Below, one piece after another: positions 44,178 through 53,405 of a DNA stretch of 64,000 bases (positions within the stretch are counted from its first letter, which is position 1; each line of letters begins with the position of its first letter). The notes beneath the pieces were generated by a model that had not been told where the DNA came from, made no database searches, and was given only the letters and a program-made list of their open reading frames with translations. The stretch lies in assembly GCF_023008245.1 (NCBI RefSeq), contig NZ_CP090145.1:1302001-1366000 (forward strand), in the 5' to 3' direction. The position numbers were made by a program, and so were the translations under genes. This stretch comes from Flavobacterium sediminilitoris (GTDB lineage: Bacteria; Bacteroidota; Bacteroidia; Flavobacteriales; Flavobacteriaceae).

Positions 44178-44474
44178 ATAAAAATTTTTTAATTATATAA
44201 AAAAACCCAAAGTGCTTTTAATGAAAACTAAAAGAAACAATGGGTATTACATAGTTTTTATTTTATGATTGTAATACAATCAATGTTTTCTACAAAATGA
44301 ATAAATTTTGATATAAATATAAACAAATATAATTACAAAACTCATCCTAAACATTTTACCTTTTGAAATAGTATTGTAACTATTTAAGAGGCAATCAAGT
44401 AAAAGATTCTAAAAACAAGAAATAAAAAATAATTAAAAGACCCATAAGAATAAAACTTATGGGTACTTAAAATA
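44178..44474 (-). other. Spacer between acpP and fabF, with the acpP terminator
   Basis: No gene is seen. On the minus strand ACCCATAAG (44456-44464) and CTTATGGGT (44440-44448) form a hairpin followed by CTTTTAATTATTTTT, a terminator for acpP. fabF therefore probably has its own promoter in the remaining 250 bases, which I could not fix. Confidence 0.75.
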
Positions 44475-44711
44475 TTATTTCTTAGCTTCTTCGATGTAAG
44501 AAATAGCTTGACCTACAGTAGCAATGTTTTCAGCTTGATCATCTGGAATTTGAATGTCAAATTCTTTTTCGAACTCCATAATTAACTCAACAGTGTCTAA
44601 TGAATCAGCTCCTAAATCGTTAGTGAAGCTAGCTTCAATTACAACTTCATTTTCGTCAACACCTAATTTGTCTACGATAATCGCTTTTACTCTTGATGCA
44701 ATGTCTGACAT
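44475..44711 (-). CDS. acpP: Acyl carrier protein
   Basis: Carries acyl chains on a phosphopantetheine arm. The attachment serine is in [19 protein letters not shown]. At 78 residues and strongly acidic it is typical. A consensus promoter lies 30 bases upstream and a terminator follows. Confidence 0.98.
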   Translation of the reverse strand: MSDIASRVKAIIVDKLGVDENEVVIEASFTNDLGADSLDTVELIMEFEKEFDIQIPDDQAENIATVGQAISYIEEAKK

Positions 44712-44740
44712 AATCTCTAATTTTTAATTTAATTTGTTGG

Positions 44741-44769
44741 CAAAAATAAAAAACTTTATTTTAAAACAA
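44741..44769 (-). promoter_or_regulatory. acpP promoter
   Basis: On the minus strand: TTG (44767-44769), 18 bases, then TATTTTTG (44741-44748). This matches the flavobacterial TTG/TAnnTTTG pattern and lies 30 bases before the acpP ATG. Confidence 0.7.
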
Positions 44770-44884
44770 CATTTTTGTTACTAAATAAGACTACGAAATT
44801 AAAAAAAATAATTAATAAAGACTCTGTTTTTCTATTTTTTACCAATTATTATTCTTTTTTTTGTGTAATTAAAATTACAGGATA

Positions 44885-45454
44885 ATGCAAAAAATAGTAC
44901 TATTCGCTTCTGGTAATGGTTCTAATGCCGAAAAGATAATATTACATTTCAAAAAATCGAGTCTTGGGAACGTAGTCGCTATCTTTACAAACAATCCTCA
45001 TGCCAAAGTTTTGGAAAAGGCAAAACATCATGATATACAAGGAGTGGTGTTTAATAAAGTAGAGCTTAATGATGGAACTGTTTTAGAAAAACTAGATGAG
45101 ATTCAACCAAATTTAATTGTTTTAGCTGGGTTTTTATTAAAATTTCCAGAGGAGATAATTAATTTTTATCCTCAGAGAGTGATTAATATTCATCCAGCGT
45201 TATTGCCGAACTATGGAGGAAAAGGAATGTATGGAATGCATGTTCATAAGGCAGTTTTGGATAATAAAGAAATAGAGACAGGAATAACAATTCATTATGT
45301 AAATGGAAATTATGACGAAGGAGAATTTATTTTTCAAAAAAGTGTCAATATTGAAGATTGTATAACTCCAGAAGATGTTGCGAAAAAGGTACAAGAATTG
45401 GAACATCAATATTTTCCTGAAGTAATAGAAAAATTTATATCTAATAACTCATAA
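44885..45454 (+). CDS. purN: Phosphoribosylglycinamide formyltransferase
   Basis: Formylates GAR with 10-formyl-THF in purine synthesis. Visible motifs are LFASGNGSNAEKI at the N-terminus, the catalytic NIHPALLPNYGGKGMYG, and the loop ETGITIHYVNGNYDEGEFIFQ with the conserved Asp. At 189 residues it is full length. It is divergent from acpP, and rnhA starts six bases after it. Confidence 0.96.
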   Translation: MQKIVLFASGNGSNAEKIILHFKKSSLGNVVAIFTNNPHAKVLEKAKHHDIQGVVFNKVELNDGTVLEKLDEIQPNLIVLAGFLLKFPEEIINFYPQRVINIHPALLPNYGGKGMYGMHVHKAVLDNKEIETGITIHYVNGNYDEGEFIFQKSVNIEDCITPEDVAKKVQELEHQYFPEVIEKFISNNS

Positions 45455-45460
45455 TTTTAA

Positions 45461-45937
45461 ATGTACGAAGTCCATATATATACAGATGGTGCTGCAAAAG
45501 GTAACCCGGGACCAGCTGGTTATGGTGTTGTCATGGAAATGGTTGGAACTCCTTATAAAAAAGAATTTTATGAAGGATTTCGATTGTCAACTAATAACAG
45601 AATGGAATTATTAGCTGTTATTGTTGGTTTAGAAAAACTTAAAAAATCAAAAACGAAAGTATTAGTGGTTTCCGATTCCAAATATGTAGTTGATGCTGTA
45701 GAGAAAAGATGGGTTTTTCAATGGGAAAAAATATCTTTTAAGGATAAAAAAAATCCAGATTTATGGATACGTTTTTTAAAATCCTATCGTAAGCATCAAG
45801 TAGATTTTAAATGGGTAAAAGGACATAATAATCATCCACAAAACGAACGTTGTGATGAGTTAGCTGTTATGGCATCTCAACAAGAAAAACTTTCTATTGA
45901 CGCTTTTTATGAAAAAGAAGATAAAAAAATGTTGTAA
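45461..45937 (+). CDS. rnhA: Ribonuclease HI
   Basis: Degrades RNA in RNA-DNA hybrids. Catalytic acids are visible in IYTDGAAKGNPGPAGYG (Asp), TNNRMELLAVI (Glu), VVSDSKYVVDAV (Asp) and NERCDELAV (Asp). At 158 residues it is a normal length, and it is probably co-transcribed with purN. It ends three bases from the convergent dioxygenase gene. Confidence 0.96.
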   Translation: MYEVHIYTDGAAKGNPGPAGYGVVMEMVGTPYKKEFYEGFRLSTNNRMELLAVIVGLEKLKKSKTKVLVVSDSKYVVDAVEKRWVFQWEKISFKDKKNPDLWIRFLKSYRKHQVDFKWVKGHNNHPQNERCDELAVMASQQEKLSIDAFYEKEDKKML

Positions 45938-45940
45938 GTT

Positions 45941-46789
45941 TTAAAATTCAAAACAATAATTTGAAGGTTTTGCTTTTATAGGAATAGAATATACTTCATT
46001 TAAAAGAACTCGTATTTCTTTTTCTGTTTCACAATATTTAAAATCATTTTTTTTCCAATCAAATTGCTCTGATAAAGGATTTTGTAATTTATAATAGCTC
46101 ATAGCAAGAGCTAATAACTTTGTTCTGTTTTCAACAAGCTCTTTTGTGTAGATATTTTCAACTTCTACTTGTTTAGCAGATAAAAATTCAAAATAAATCA
46201 CCCTTCTTTTTTGGTTCTTCTGCAAAGGTTCCGAACTGTGTGCTAACATCATATCATGAATAAGGATATCACCAGGTTGCATAGGAACTTCAATAAAATC
46301 TTCTTTTGCTAAATCACATATGTTTTTATTACTTAAATGACTTTTAGGAATAACCCTTAAAGCACCATCGTTTAAATTAGCATTGTCAATATAAATACCT
46401 ACAGTAAAACAATTTCCAGTTCTTTTATGCATCATGTCTTGATGCCATAAAACAGGTAAATTATCTCCTAAATTCTTAAGTACAGCAAATTCCTGAATGG
46501 CAAAAAAATCATCACCACATATAGCTTGCGCAATTTCTAACAAAAAAGGATTTCCCAACAATTCTAAGCAAGCTAAATTGTTTTTATAACACAATAATTC
46601 AAGATTTGTAATAAATTTTTTATCATCAACTGTAATTGTTACCTTTTGATGATCATTTTTATCGGCAATAACTTCATCAAAAAAAAGATTTAGTTTATAG
46701 AGTAATTCTTGTGATAGACAACTAGTCAGTTTCACAAAACCTTCTGTGTAAAATTCATTTATTTGCTCTTTTGTGATGTATTTATTCAT
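45941..46789 (-). CDS. Phytanoyl-CoA dioxygenase (PhyH)-family protein (282 aa)
   Basis: Predicted Fe(II)/2-oxoglutarate-dependent oxygenase. Iron ligands are the HxD of VLWHQDMMHKR and the distal His in HDMMLAHSSEP. An Arg for 2-oxoglutarate lies in RRVIYFEF. The substrate is unknown. Its start lies 11 bases after the stop of the orphan LytTR-gene tail at 46801. Before the adjacent insertion it may therefore have been the third gene of a kinase, regulator, oxygenase operon, and the present promoter may belong to the inserted DNA. Confidence 0.88.
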   Translation of the reverse strand: MNKYITKEQINEFYTEGFVKLTSCLSQELLYKLNLFFDEVIADKNDHQKVTITVDDKKFITNLELLCYKNNLACLELLGNPFLLEIAQAICGDDFFAIQEFAVLKNLGDNLPVLWHQDMMHKRTGNCFTVGIYIDNANLNDGALRVIPKSHLSNKNICDLAKEDFIEVPMQPGDILIHDMMLAHSSEPLQKNQKRRVIYFEFLSAKQVEVENIYTKELVENRTKLLALAMSYYKLQNPLSEQFDWKKNDFKYCETEKEIRVLLNEVYSIPIKAKPSNYCFEF

Positions 46790-46800
46790 TTTAACTATAA

Positions 46801-46860
46801 TTATTTAAATGTATTCAAAAAACTCTTTTTTATACGTGTTTGAAACCTTAATTCCGTAGT
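46801..46860 (-). pseudogene. Orphan 3' end of a LytTR response-regulator gene
   Basis: Bases 46802-46848 align with 53894-53939, the 3' end of the intact LytTR gene, with three substitutions and one inserted base. Read on the minus strand it gives KVSNTYKKEF and then, after removing the extra T, LNTFK and stop. The intact gene gives EVSNTYKEEFLNKFR. Similarity fades beyond about 46860 and no more of the gene is present. It flanks the 46861-53892 cassette on the side away from the intact gene. Confidence 0.8.
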
Positions 46861-47411
46861 ATCTAATAATATTACAAAACTATAAAAATAAGGAAATTAT
46901 CGCTTCAAAGTAAAATACCCTTCTACTGTTTTGCTGTTTTCCAAGGCTATAACATGGATTTACAACAAAATGTCGGACAAATTTTCTTTTTCGCATATGG
47001 TTTTAGGATTACCGTCAATCATTAGTGATGATCGCCTTACTCTATATAAAATACAACTATTTTTCTCATTATCTGTAACTATACTATAATTCTTAGAAAA
47101 AGAAGACAATTCTTATAAACGTTAAGCCACTATTTTTAAATTGTGGTTAATTATTTTTTAACACTCTAAAATAGTTAAATTATTTAATGGTTTGTATCTT
47201 CTTTTAGTACTGTAAAATGTTTCGATATATGGCTTTGTCAGTTCACTATCGCTCGGGTCAAAGACTGATATATCCTTACTCAGATATAAATTTTAAGACT
47301 GTTTTAAAATATATATCTTAGAATTATGGAAAAACGATTTTACAGTACTTAATTTTAAATAACTAGCAGTTTAGGTAGAGCGCAAATGTAAACGCCATCT
47401 TTCCTTATCGA
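46861..47411. other. Gene-free left part of the metal-uptake cassette
   Basis: No convincing coding frame. It contains the 144-bp inverted-repeat element at 47206-47349. The DNA becomes GC-richer near 47380, where the receptor gene's 3' flank starts. Confidence 0.7.
47206..47349. repeat. MITE-like element with 13-bp inverted ends
   Basis: AGTACTGTAAAAT (47206-47218) is exactly complementary to ATTTTACAGTACT (47337-47349). A looser match continues a few bases inward. The 144-bp unit has no coding capacity. It could be a miniature transposable element or a long hairpin. Confidence 0.5.
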
Positions 47412-49727
47412 TTAAAAAATGTACCTTAAACTAGCTCCAGAATAGAAGTTTCTACCAGGAGCTGGGTCGTAATATGCCCCGAAAGACGAATTGTACTGAT
47501 GAGTCGCACTATATGTATCGCCCAAGATATTATTGCCCCCTGCAAACACATCAAAAAAGAAATCTTTTGTTAAGGTCTTTTTAAAACCAAGTTTAGCATC
47601 GAACAATCGGTAAGGATTGTCGGTTATCGTATTAGCATTGTTTAGATAAACTTTATCATAGTAGGAAAATGTACCGTTAAAATAAAGTCCTAGTTTGGTC
47701 ACTATATCCGTTCCTACCACCAACGTATGCGGGTGAATCCCAGGAATATTTTTTTCATCAAAGTTTATTTCATTAGTCTCTCCATTTTCATTGATCTCTA
47801 CCGTATTATAGGTCTCAAACTTATGATCCATGTAAGTGTAACTACCAAATACACTGGCTCGCGATAAAAACTGTTGAGAATTTTTTACCAAGAAATATTC
47901 AGTTCTTAGTTCTATACCTTGTCGGACTATGGCTCCAGCGTTTTCGTTCATAACAAGTTCAACACCCCCTATATTACTTGCAATGCGAGGAAGGATAACA
48001 TCTTTTACGTCCAACCTATAAAATACCGCATCAAATGATAAACGGTTCTTGAAAGTTGTTCCCCTAATCCCTAACTCTTTGTTCCATCCTTTGGTCGATT
48101 CGAGGTCGAAGTTCAACTGGGTTCCATTGTTGTCGAAGGCACCCCTAGGTGGAGGACTAAATCCTTTACTAATGTTCGCATACACAAAAAACGCATCATT
48201 TATTTTTTTAGTTAAAGCTATTCGGGGAGAAAAATCGTTCACTTCCTTTGAGAAACGCGGATTGTCCAGTTCAACCAAACGCTCCTCAAAATCCAATCGG
48301 AAATTATTGTAGCTGGCTCCCAGTGTAAGGGTAAAGTCTTCAGGCAATTCCATCTCTAATTGGCTAAATCCCAAAAAAGAACGGTCTGTAGAAGTCCTTG
48401 CACTAATGATGGGACTTTGAAATCCGTTACTAAACTCATTGACATCATTGATTCCACGAGTGTATTCACCGCCAAAAACAAGACAGTTTTCCTTCCCAAA
48501 AAAACCATCAAAACGATACGTTGTAGCCGTTCTTGCAGAAAAAGCTGTGGTAATACTCCTGTCTGCTACCATAAAAAAGTCATTCCCTATCAAAAAGTCA
48601 CCCTCATAGACCTGATAGCTGAAAGAAGTGCTGTTTTCCCAACGATTGTTAAAGCGATAGGTATGACCAGCACCCACCAATAGGCTTTTGCCTCTTAATC
48701 CATTATCCAATTCACGAGAAAAAGTGGATTGCCTAGGATTTTCGACTATTTGCTCAGCCGATAGATTTCCAGGAATACCATAGCTACGGTCTACGTATTG
48801 GGTAATCAAGGAAAGACTTTGCTTTTCACTAGGAAAAAAACGTGCATTTAAGTTGATGAATTCATTGTCCGAGGCCGCTTCATTACGATAACCATCAGTA
48901 TGAAGTTTTGAATATTGCAAATGCAAATCGCTATTTTGCCCGCTCGTTGCAAAAGTTGCCCCATAACGATAAGTACCATAACTAGCTCCCAAGAAATCGG
49001 TTTGAAAACTTGTTTGCTTGTATAGGGGTTTTCTGTTTTCCAAAAGTGCTACACCGCTTAAACCGGCACCGTAGATACTACCCGATGGGCCACGAACAAT
49101 GTTCATGCTTCCAATGCTCCCAAAATCCAATTGACCCAACGGAATATTTCCAGTTGCCAGACTGATGGGGATACCGTTCCAATAGGTTTTATAGCCATCA
49201 GCATGTCCGATAGCCCCCAAGTTACCACCTCGTATTTTAAGTGAATAACGTCCTAAAGTGGTCGATTCTAACTTAATGCCCGGTAATGTATTGAGGGCTT
49301 GTTGCGGACTTGTTAAATTATAGCGGTTTATATCCCTCTGCCCAATACTGCTTATAGCGGCAGGCGTTTCCTTGAGTTTTTTACTCCCTTCAAAAGAAAC
49401 CACTACAATTTCTTCCAGTTCGTGAGGCTGCTCAGTAAGCCTTACGACAAAATCCTTAGGAGCTTCTTTAAGAGAGAGGGTAATAGTTTCATACCCAACA
49501 TGAGATATTTTTAAGTTTAAAGGAAAACTAACATTGGGTATTTCAAAATTCCCTTGGGCATCGGTATTTGTTCCCAATATTGTATTTTCGACCATCACGG
49601 CAACTTCATGTAAAGGGTATTTGCCATTAGCATCCATTACCTTTCCTTGTAGTTTGTGCTGTGCGTTTGTATTTTGGGTAAAAGCCATAAATAATAGACT
49701 GACCCATAGATATAATATTCTGTTCAT
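47412..49727 (-). CDS. TonB-dependent receptor (771 aa), probable metal uptake
   Basis: The signal peptide ends FTQNTNAQ. A CarboxypepD_reg-like domain (KLQGKVMDANGKYPLHEVAV, NTDAQGNFEI) is followed by a TonB-box-like EEIVVVSFEG. The plug has SLKIRGGNLGAIGHADGYKT and MNIVRGPSGSIYGAGLSGVA. The barrel ends NFYSGASLRYIF. It resembles FecA/iron-type receptors in layout. It is the last gene of the operon ATPase, permease, permease, receptor (24-base gap), which is divergent from a Fur-family gene. A metal or metallophore substrate is therefore likely; zinc is my guess from the operator type. Confidence 0.9.
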   Translation of the reverse strand: MNRILYLWVSLLFMAFTQNTNAQHKLQGKVMDANGKYPLHEVAVMVENTILGTNTDAQGNFEIPNVSFPLNLKISHVGYETITLSLKEAPKDFVVRLTEQPHELEEIVVVSFEGSKKLKETPAAISSIGQRDINRYNLTSPQQALNTLPGIKLESTTLGRYSLKIRGGNLGAIGHADGYKTYWNGIPISLATGNIPLGQLDFGSIGSMNIVRGPSGSIYGAGLSGVALLENRKPLYKQTSFQTDFLGASYGTYRYGATFATSGQNSDLHLQYSKLHTDGYRNEAASDNEFINLNARFFPSEKQSLSLITQYVDRSYGIPGNLSAEQIVENPRQSTFSRELDNGLRGKSLLVGAGHTYRFNNRWENSTSFSYQVYEGDFLIGNDFFMVADRSITTAFSARTATTYRFDGFFGKENCLVFGGEYTRGINDVNEFSNGFQSPIISARTSTDRSFLGFSQLEMELPEDFTLTLGASYNNFRLDFEERLVELDNPRFSKEVNDFSPRIALTKKINDAFFVYANISKGFSPPPRGAFDNNGTQLNFDLESTKGWNKELGIRGTTFKNRLSFDAVFYRLDVKDVILPRIASNIGGVELVMNENAGAIVRQGIELRTEYFLVKNSQQFLSRASVFGSYTYMDHKFETYNTVEINENGETNEINFDEKNIPGIHPHTLVVGTDIVTKLGLYFNGTFSYYDKVYLNNANTITDNPYRLFDAKLGFKKTLTKDFFFDVFAGGNNILGDTYSATHQYNSSFGAYYDPAPGRNFYSGASLRYIF

Positions 49728-49751
49728 TCGTATGATTAAAAAAAGTATTAT

Positions 49752-51173
49752 TTATAATATGATTTCATTTCTGTTTTTGGACAGTTTATACTTCAAAAAG
49801 GTAAAACCTAAAACCAAAGTTATAAGTACCAATACACCCCATATTCTTGTGGAAATACCATCGTATTTGCGAACCTTATATTCGAACTCTGGCAACTGCT
49901 TAAAATGCGAAGCCGTAAAAGTTTGGTCACTGTACAGCAATGGCATAAAATAACTTTTCCACTCCTCAGAAAACTGTGTTGCTTGGCTCCAATAGTTTTC
50001 ATAGTCGGTTTTCGAAGTACCCGCTCGGTCTATGAGCGTTTGTTGAACCAAAATAGCAGGAGAAAGCCATTGTAGGTTATCTACCCATTGGTGTCTTAGG
50101 GAAAGGTTTTTTTCATAGTTAGATAAAAGAGGCTGTAATTGCTCTTTTACCAAATCTTGGGAAGCCATATAATTATGCCAAAAGCTGTGCGATTGTTCAC
50201 TGTTTTGTGAAGCATATTCCGGATGGTCACGAAGAAAATTATCCAATATCTCATCCTGTTTTTTGGTAGCTTCTGCCTTTAGTTCACGAACTTCATTAAC
50301 AAGATAACTTCTCGGTGGAATAGGGTATAAGGTATCACTCAACTGATTGATAGCTGAAGGCACTAGCAAAACCAAAACAATCCAAAACCCGAGCAATGCA
50401 AATGCATTTTGTGCCGATTTACCAATGATGATATTTACCATAAATGCTAAGGAGAACCAAAAGAGCATGTATACACTACACGCCAAAACGAATAGTAGAA
50501 AGCCACTAAATGAACCTATTTGGTTGAGCAAGAAAACAATAACGGTAACCAGTATGATAATCAAAACCATCCATAATAGTCTTATTCCTAGTTTTTGAAG
50601 TACCCATTTATGAATGGAAATAGGTTGTGATGCCAATAGACGGAGCGAGCCCCGTTCTCGCTCTTCTGATAGGATATTGAAAGAAAATGCTATGATAATT
50701 AAGGGTAATAGGTAAATCACAACAAAGACGAGGTCAAAACTTCCAAACAATAATTGTATGGGGCTTGACATTTCTGAAACATTGAGAGCGTAATCATCGC
50801 CAAAAACCGTAGGCTTGATATAGTGGGTATAGATATCGCTCTGTCCAGTGGCCATAAAAGCCATGTCATTGGCAGGCATAGCCACAACCCTAGCGTTCAT
50901 ATTGCCAATGTTCATCGGATTTTGTGGGGTTACCCATGGGCTCAACCCAAGGTCTTCACCTTTTTCAAGCGCTTCAAGGGTAGCCAAGGTCTCGGTATCG
51001 GAGGTTTTAACCGTAGTTTGTGCAGCCTCTATATCCGACATTCTTTTATTGACACGCTGTTTACCGTTATAGCTGGCAAAAACGAACAAAAGCAGCAGGA
51101 GTATCGTAAGAAATTGTACCCAACGATTTCTAAAGAGCAGCTTTATCTCATATTTGAAATTATATGTGAACAT
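49752..51173 (-). CDS. ABC transporter permease, ABC-2/DUF3526 type (473 aa)
   Basis: The ATG at 51173 is preferred to the start at 51233, which overlaps the previous gene and would add an unlikely leader. It begins MFTYNFKYEIKLLFRNRWVQ, then a first membrane segment and a long extracytoplasmic loop (about residues 45-150). Clustered transmembrane segments follow (LVFVVIYLLPLIIIAFSFNI, LLWMVLIIILVTVIVFLL, VYMLFWFSLAFMVNIIIG, FALLGFWIVLVLLVP). A second large loop and a final helix complete it. It starts one base after the stop of the other permease gene, with which it shares this layout, so they likely form a heterodimer. The substrate is unknown. Confidence 0.87.
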   Translation of the reverse strand: MFTYNFKYEIKLLFRNRWVQFLTILLLLLFVFASYNGKQRVNKRMSDIEAAQTTVKTSDTETLATLEALEKGEDLGLSPWVTPQNPMNIGNMNARVVAMPANDMAFMATGQSDIYTHYIKPTVFGDDYALNVSEMSSPIQLLFGSFDLVFVVIYLLPLIIIAFSFNILSEERERGSLRLLASQPISIHKWVLQKLGIRLLWMVLIIILVTVIVFLLNQIGSFSGFLLFVLACSVYMLFWFSLAFMVNIIIGKSAQNAFALLGFWIVLVLLVPSAINQLSDTLYPIPPRSYLVNEVRELKAEATKKQDEILDNFLRDHPEYASQNSEQSHSFWHNYMASQDLVKEQLQPLLSNYEKNLSLRHQWVDNLQWLSPAILVQQTLIDRAGTSKTDYENYWSQATQFSEEWKSYFMPLLYSDQTFTASHFKQLPEFEYKVRKYDGISTRIWGVLVLITLVLGFTFLKYKLSKNRNEIIL

Positions 51174-51174
51174 G

Positions 51175-52581
51175 TTAAATTTTATTTTTGAAATTGAACA
51201 GTAAGAGAAAGGTTGCCAACAACCATCCGCCAAGTATGATTAGTGATGATTGTTGCTGTACCATTACGTTTTTAAGAGGTTGGTATTGGTATTCAAACTC
51301 CGGCAACTTTTCCCATAGTTGCGTATCGGCGAGAAATCCCCAATCACCGTAGGTTGAGTTCTCGGCAAAGTATTCATTCAGAAAACGAACTTTGGTAAGT
51401 CGGTAATCCTCAACCTTATCCTCAAAATCCCAGTGCGAATAATAATCGGTGCGAGCAACGCCCATAGAAAGAAACCTAGTAGGCAAAAACGGTGACAAAA
51501 CAGATAACGATCTATAGGTTGCGGTTTGATGAGCAAACTGTTGTCTCAATTTTTGATAATGTTTCCTATAAACCTTCGACTCGTGTTCTTCACCTTTTTG
51601 CATTCGATACCCATCATAATTAAAAGGTAATTGATGCAGGCTGTCTACATTATATTTGGCAAGGGTTTCTTTCTCAAGTTGTTTGGCGGCTTCGCTCCAA
51701 GGGTTGTGACCGTCAAGACCTTCTTCCTTATCCTTTTGTATAGCGGTAGCAAATTGTTGTCGGGTTGGATACGGATATTGGGCATCGGAAATGTTACTTG
51801 CCAGTTTCGGTATCAATAAACACGACACGATCCACACACCTAACATGCTTACTAATGAAATAGCGGACTTTTGGGATATTCTGGAAACAAACAGCGTAAG
51901 GTTGATAAAAACAATATAATACCCCCAATACACCAGTAAAAGGATTACTAAGGAAGTCCAACTAAAATTTTCCAGTTCTTTGGTGTTAGAAAGAAAAATA
52001 CCTGCTATTAGAAAAAGCAGTAGGGAAATAGCTGCAATGGGCAAAAAGAGTGATAACCATTTTCCCAGAAGTAATTTATGTTTTTTTACCCCTTGACTTT
52101 TTAATAATAAAATTGTTCCTTGTTCCTTCTCCTTAGTGTAGCTGTTGTACCCCATAAGAATGATGAGTAAGGGAATTATAAACAGCAGTATAAAATCGGG
52201 AGTTAGTTCTCCAAAGCGCGCCAACCCAGTTTGGTCTGCAATAGGGCTGTATTGAGCTTCGTTGCGTTTATGTGCTTCAATGAAGATAGAAGTTCCGGTA
52301 TATTTATCAATGCCTTTATCCAGAAGTCCCAATGGATATTCTGGTTTAAAGGCATAAGTACCATAGTGTGCCGCAGAATGCGGATTTTTTTCTCCCTGGT
52401 TTTTCCAGATACCCCGTTCGGAGGTTGTAAATATCTCGAAGTTTTCTTTGGCTTGTTGATACTGACTACTGCTTATCCAGACAGCCGTTCCCAATAGTAC
52501 AAAAACAATAATACCTGTGATACGGATACGTCCGTCACGAAATAATTCTTTGAGTTCTTTTTGTAGTGTCTTTCTAATCAT
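51175..52581 (-). CDS. ABC transporter permease, ABC-2/DUF3526 type (468 aa)
   Basis: Same architecture as its neighbour. An N-terminal helix (IRITGIIVFVLLGTAVWI) precedes a large loop (about 35-145). Membrane segments include FILLFIIPLLIILMGYNSY, LFLPIAAISLLLFLIAGIFL, LVILLLVYWGYYIVFINLTL and SLVSMLGVWIVSCLLIP. A second loop and a C-terminal helix (SLIILGGWLLATFLLLF) follow. EKEQGTILLLKSQG is the cytoplasmic coupling segment typical of ABC-2 exporters and NosY-like permeases. Its start overlaps the ATPase gene by eight bases. Confidence 0.87.
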   Translation of the reverse strand: MIRKTLQKELKELFRDGRIRITGIIVFVLLGTAVWISSSQYQQAKENFEIFTTSERGIWKNQGEKNPHSAAHYGTYAFKPEYPLGLLDKGIDKYTGTSIFIEAHKRNEAQYSPIADQTGLARFGELTPDFILLFIIPLLIILMGYNSYTKEKEQGTILLLKSQGVKKHKLLLGKWLSLFLPIAAISLLLFLIAGIFLSNTKELENFSWTSLVILLLVYWGYYIVFINLTLFVSRISQKSAISLVSMLGVWIVSCLLIPKLASNISDAQYPYPTRQQFATAIQKDKEEGLDGHNPWSEAAKQLEKETLAKYNVDSLHQLPFNYDGYRMQKGEEHESKVYRKHYQKLRQQFAHQTATYRSLSVLSPFLPTRFLSMGVARTDYYSHWDFEDKVEDYRLTKVRFLNEYFAENSTYGDWGFLADTQLWEKLPEFEYQYQPLKNVMVQQQSSLIILGGWLLATFLLLFNFKNKI

Positions 52582-53293
52582 GGCGCAATTCTTTATAATT
52601 CATGGTTTGCAAATACACTTCTTCCAATTTCTGTAGGGAAATTTCTTCGGCTTTGAATTCGTGTTCCAGTATTCCCGCTTTCATAATACCTATATGGGTA
52701 GCAATTTCTTTTGCCCGAAATAAGTCGTGCGTGGCCATCAAAATGGCAACACCTTCTTTTTGAAGCTGTAAAAGCAATTGCCCGAATTCATTACTCGCTT
52801 GTGGGTCCAATCCAGAGGTAGGCTCGTCCAACAACAACGCTTTGGCTTGTTTGGCCAATGCAATGGCTATTCCTACTTTCTGTCGCATTCCTTTAGAAAA
52901 GGCAGTTGTAGGCTTGTTATGAGCATCTGCCTGAAGACCAGCCTTGGTAAGCAGTTCGCTAAGTGTATTGTTGTGAAGTGTTATGCCCGCTATTCCCGAG
53001 AAGTAATCCAGATTCTCCATAGCCGTAAGATTCGGGTAGAGCATGAGGTTCTCTGGAATGTAGGCTATGTATTTTTTGGTTTCAAGACTGTGCTTCTGCA
53101 CATCCTTACCATTTATAGAAGCTTCACCAGAGGATGGATTGATATAATTCAACAATAGGTTTATGGTAGTTGATTTTCCAGCTCCATTGGCACCCAACAA
53201 ACAATAAATCTCACCTGAGTTTATGTGGAGGTTTAAGTTATTCAATGCAGTAAAATCACCGTATTTTTTGGAGAGGTTTTTTGTTGTAATCAT
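52574..53293 (-). CDS. ABC transporter ATP-binding protein (239 aa)
   Basis: Energises the two permeases. Walker A is LLGANGAGKSTTINLL, the signature is AFSKGMRQKVGIA, Walker B is ALLLDEPTSGLDPQ, and the switch His is in ATHDLFRAKEIA. At 239 residues it is a complete single domain of the multidrug/NosF type. It is the first gene of the operon. The region between it and the divergent Fur-family gene holds two operator-like palindromes. Confidence 0.94.
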   Translation of the reverse strand: MITTKNLSKKYGDFTALNNLNLHINSGEIYCLLGANGAGKSTTINLLLNYINPSSGEASINGKDVQKHSLETKKYIAYIPENLMLYPNLTAMENLDYFSGIAGITLHNNTLSELLTKAGLQADAHNKPTTAFSKGMRQKVGIAIALAKQAKALLLDEPTSGLDPQASNEFGQLLLQLQKEGVAILMATHDLFRAKEIATHIGIMKAGILEHEFKAEEISLQKLEEVYLQTMNYKELRHD

Positions 53294-53334
53294 ATTTTAT
53301 GAGGTATTACAGTTATTTTTATTAAATTTGCTAA

Positions 53335-53349
53335 TGCAATAATGTTGCA
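53335..53349. promoter_or_regulatory. Operator candidate, box 1
   Basis: TGCAATAATGTTGCA, an inverted repeat TGCAA-N5-TTGCA, 41 bases before the ATPase start. It is similar to box 2 and looks like a Fur/Zur-family site. Confidence 0.65.
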
Positions 53350-53371
53350 AATATAAAGCAATTTATCATAA

Positions 53372-53386
53372 TGCAACATAGTTGCG
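53372..53386. promoter_or_regulatory. Operator candidate, box 2
   Basis: TGCAACATAGTTGCG, flanked by ATAA and TTAT, gives a 23-base imperfect palindrome at 53368-53390. It is 19 bases before the Fur-family ATG. Its centre is 37 bases from that of box 1. Confidence 0.65.
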
Positions 53387-53405
53387 TTATATGAAATAAA
53401 TAAAT

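Noticed and set aside
48049..48683. Plus-strand frames of 87 and 107 codons opposite the TonB receptor gene
   Set aside because: Antisense shadows in GC-richer DNA; no supporting features.
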